Positions 7,091-8,496 of a DNA stretch of 8,496 nt are shown in pieces; positions within the stretch are counted from its first letter, which is position 1; every line of letters begins with the position of its first letter. A program made the translations under genes and the position numbers. The notes below the pieces were generated by a model. The model was not told where the DNA came from. It made no database searches and worked only from the letters and a program-made list of their open reading frames with translations. The stretch is from Bacilli bacterium (lineage in GTDB: Bacteria; Bacillota_I; Bacilli_A; RF39; UBA660). The stretch spans positions 1 through 8,496 of the forward strand of contig JAFZPS010000051.1 of the NCBI GenBank assembly GCA_017550205.1, read 5' to 3'.

Positions 7091-7114
7091 TAGTTATGGA
7101 TAGGAAGTGGGCAA

Positions 7115-8356
7115 ATGAAAATAGTAAAGTTAAGTGCTGAACAATTTGATAAGTATGCATCCCAACATAGATATAGAAATTACTATCAAACATCCGAATA
7201 TGCAAACGTAATGGTTAAATTTGGCTATCGTGCCCAATTTCTAGGAATTGCAAACGACAATAATCAACTAATTGGAGCTACATTAATTATCTATAAAGAA
7301 GTATTTATGGGTAATAAAATTGCCTATGCTCCACATGGTATATTATTTGATTATGAAGATCCTGAAATCACAAAAGAATTTGCCAAAACACTAAAGAAAG
7401 TTTTATCTAGTCAAGGATTTATGTTACTAAGAATGGATCCATATATACCATTAACTATTAGAGATAGTGAAGGTAACATAATGAATTTCAATAATAAAGG
7501 CAATAGTATTGTAGAAAACTTAGTAAACTCTGGTTTTAAATATAAAGGAAAAACACTATACTTTGAAACAGAAAAACCTCGTTGGGAAGCTCTAATACTA
7601 CTACAAAAAGATATTAGAGAAATATTCAATAAAGTAGATAAACGAACAAGAAATAAATTAAGAAGAGCTTCAAATAGCGGTGTAGAAGTAGTAAAAGATA
7701 CAAATGTAGATATAAAAGAATTATATAAATTTATTGCTAAAAAAGAAAATAAACCAATAAACTATTATAAAACCATTTGTGATGTTTATGGAGATAATAT
7801 AGATATATATTATGCTAAAATTAACACAGAAAAATTTCTAATTAATAGTAGAAGAAATTATGAAAAAGAAGTAGAATTTAATGAAACATTAGCCAATAAA
7901 ATACAAGATATAAATTTAGATGAAAAAGATAGAGAAACATATCTTAATAAAAAGATGGAATCAGATAAATTAATAACTACATATAAAAATAGTTTATTAA
8001 AAGCCACTGATTTATTAAAGAATAATCCTAATGGAATACCAATAGGAGCTGCAATGGTTATTAAATATGATAATGCTGCATACCTATTTGCTGAAGGTAT
8101 TGATGAAGAATATGGATATTTAAATGCCTCAACACTAATAAAATGGCAATTAATTGAAGATTATAATAATCAAGGTATAAAATACTTAAATTTAAATGGA
8201 GTCGTTGGAGATTTTGAAAATCAAAACGAATATAGTGGATTAAATGAATCTAAATTAGGATTTAATAGTATAGTCACTGAGTATATAGGAGAATTTGATA
8301 TAATAACAAATAATTTAATATATACTTGGTATCAAAAATCAAGCAATAAAAAATAA
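7115..8356 (+). CDS. FemAB/FemX-family peptidoglycan interpeptide bridge aminoacyltransferase
   Basis: A 413-aa member of the FemABX family (FemX, FemA, FemB, MurM, MurN). These use aminoacyl-tRNA to add amino acids to the Lys of lipid II at the inner face of the membrane, building the interpeptide bridge. Two GNAT-like halves are visible. The first has NYYQTSEYANVMVKFGY (22-38), typical of the family's N-terminus. The second has RTRNKLRRASNSGVEV (177-192), PIGAAMVIKYDNAAYLFAEG (309-328) and YLNLNGVVGDF (357-367), then YSGLNESKLGF and EYIGEFD (373-395). Between about 245 and 302 lies a highly charged, helical stretch that fits the coiled-coil arm of FemA. Which amino acid is added, and whether it is the first or a later residue, cannot be told from sequence. 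It is expressed from its own promoter, divergent from murD, and ends at a shared terminator before tuf. Confidence 0.92.
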   Translation: MKIVKLSAEQFDKYASQHRYRNYYQTSEYANVMVKFGYRAQFLGIANDNNQLIGATLIIYKEVFMGNKIAYAPHGILFDYEDPEITKEFAKTLKKVLSSQGFMLLRMDPYIPLTIRDSEGNIMNFNNKGNSIVENLVNSGFKYKGKTLYFETEKPRWEALILLQKDIREIFNKVDKRTRNKLRRASNSGVEVVKDTNVDIKELYKFIAKKENKPINYYKTICDVYGDNIDIYYAKINTEKFLINSRRNYEKEVEFNETLANKIQDINLDEKDRETYLNKKMESDKLITTYKNSLLKATDLLKNNPNGIPIGAAMVIKYDNAAYLFAEGIDEEYGYLNASTLIKWQLIEDYNNQGIKYLNLNGVVGDFENQNEYSGLNESKLGFNSIVTEYIGEFDIITNNLIYTWYQKSSNKK

Positions 8357-8390
8357 AAAAAAGAATCGATTTAATCGATTCTTTTATTTT
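8357..8390. terminator. Bidirectional rho-independent terminator between femX and tuf
   Basis: AAAAGAATCGA and TCGATTCTTTT flank TTTAA, an 11-bp stem with a 5-nt loop. The plus strand continues as TTTTATTTT; the minus strand continues with a T-run of about eight. Both convergent transcripts, femX (+) and tuf (-), would stop here. It begins directly after the femX TAA and lies about 12 bp from the tuf stop. Confidence 0.9.
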
Positions 8391-8402
8391 ACCTTTACTT
8401 AA

Positions 8403-8496
8403 TTATTTAATAATTTCAGTAACGTTTCCAGCACCAACTGTTCTTCCACCTTCACGGATAGAGAATTTAGTACCTTGTTCTAGAGCTATTGAATGA
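8403..8496 (-). CDS. tuf: Elongation factor Tu, C-terminal fragment (cut by window edge)
   Basis: The last 30 residues are present, from [12 protein letters not shown] to the TAA stop. They include [21 protein letters not shown], the near-invariant end of EF-Tu domain 3. EF-Tu is the GTPase that carries aminoacyl-tRNA to the ribosome and also delivers the tmRNA-SmpB complex. The stretch uses more G/C-containing codons (CGT, GGT, AAC, ATC) than its neighbours, as expected of a very highly expressed, slowly changing gene. It converges on femX and shares its terminator. Most of the gene lies off the right edge. Confidence 0.95.
   Translation of the reverse strand, partial: HSIALEQGTKFSIREGGRTVGAGNVTEIIK

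Noticed and set aside
7411..7629. 72-aa minus-strand open frame opposite femX
   Set aside because: It lies fully within femX on the other strand, with no ribosome binding site and no recognisable product.
1..8496. Mobile element, phage, CRISPR, tRNA or riboswitch
   Set aside because: I saw no transposase or integrase motifs, no spaced direct repeats and no tRNA-like cloverleaf. All intergenic gaps are 103 bp or less, leaving little room for a riboswitch.

Overview
The window comes from a strongly AT-rich, low-GC Gram-positive bacterium (Bacillota). The best guess is a Bacilli/Erysipelotrichia-type lineage of the kind common in gut communities. Gene content, AGGAGG-type ribosome binding sites and the secG-rnr-smpB order all point this way. 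UGA is not used for tryptophan: all 12 Trp residues in the encoded proteins read as TGG, so the standard bacterial code applies despite the Mollicutes-like composition.

Layout on the minus strand, in transcription order from right to left: murD (7011-5650), murI (5657-4899), eno (4902-3673) and secG (3619-3404) form a tight unit. murD/murI overlap by 8 nt and murI/eno by 4 nt. A hairpin terminator directly follows secG (3378-3401). A second unit then begins: rnr (3334-1229), a capA-like membrane-anchored PGA_cap-family protein (1227-40), and the first 12 codons of smpB (37-1). These are spaced by only 1-2 nt.

On the right, a 103-bp divergent intergenic region carries a near-consensus sigma-A promoter (TTGAAA-17-TATAAT) for femX/femAB on the plus strand (7115-8356). 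femX converges on the 3' end of tuf (EF-Tu, 8403-8496, minus strand). A bidirectional terminator hairpin separates the two.

The genes fall into three themes. Cell wall: MurI makes D-glutamate, MurD adds it to UDP-MurNAc-L-Ala, and FemX-like proteins build the interpeptide bridge on lipid II. RNA and translation quality control: RNase R, SmpB and EF-Tu. Core metabolism and export: enolase and SecG. The capA-like gene is the least understood member.

I found no mobile element, CRISPR array, tRNA or rRNA gene, and no clear sign of a wholly new system. The most notable points are the capA insertion between rnr and smpB, the cell-wall genes coupled to eno-secG, a Lys-to-Glu change in an active-site motif of MurD, and an inverted repeat centred on the putative secG -10 box. 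For rnr, eno, murI and secG the Shine-Dalgarno sequence places the start downstream of the longest open frame, and the coordinates given here use those corrected starts.
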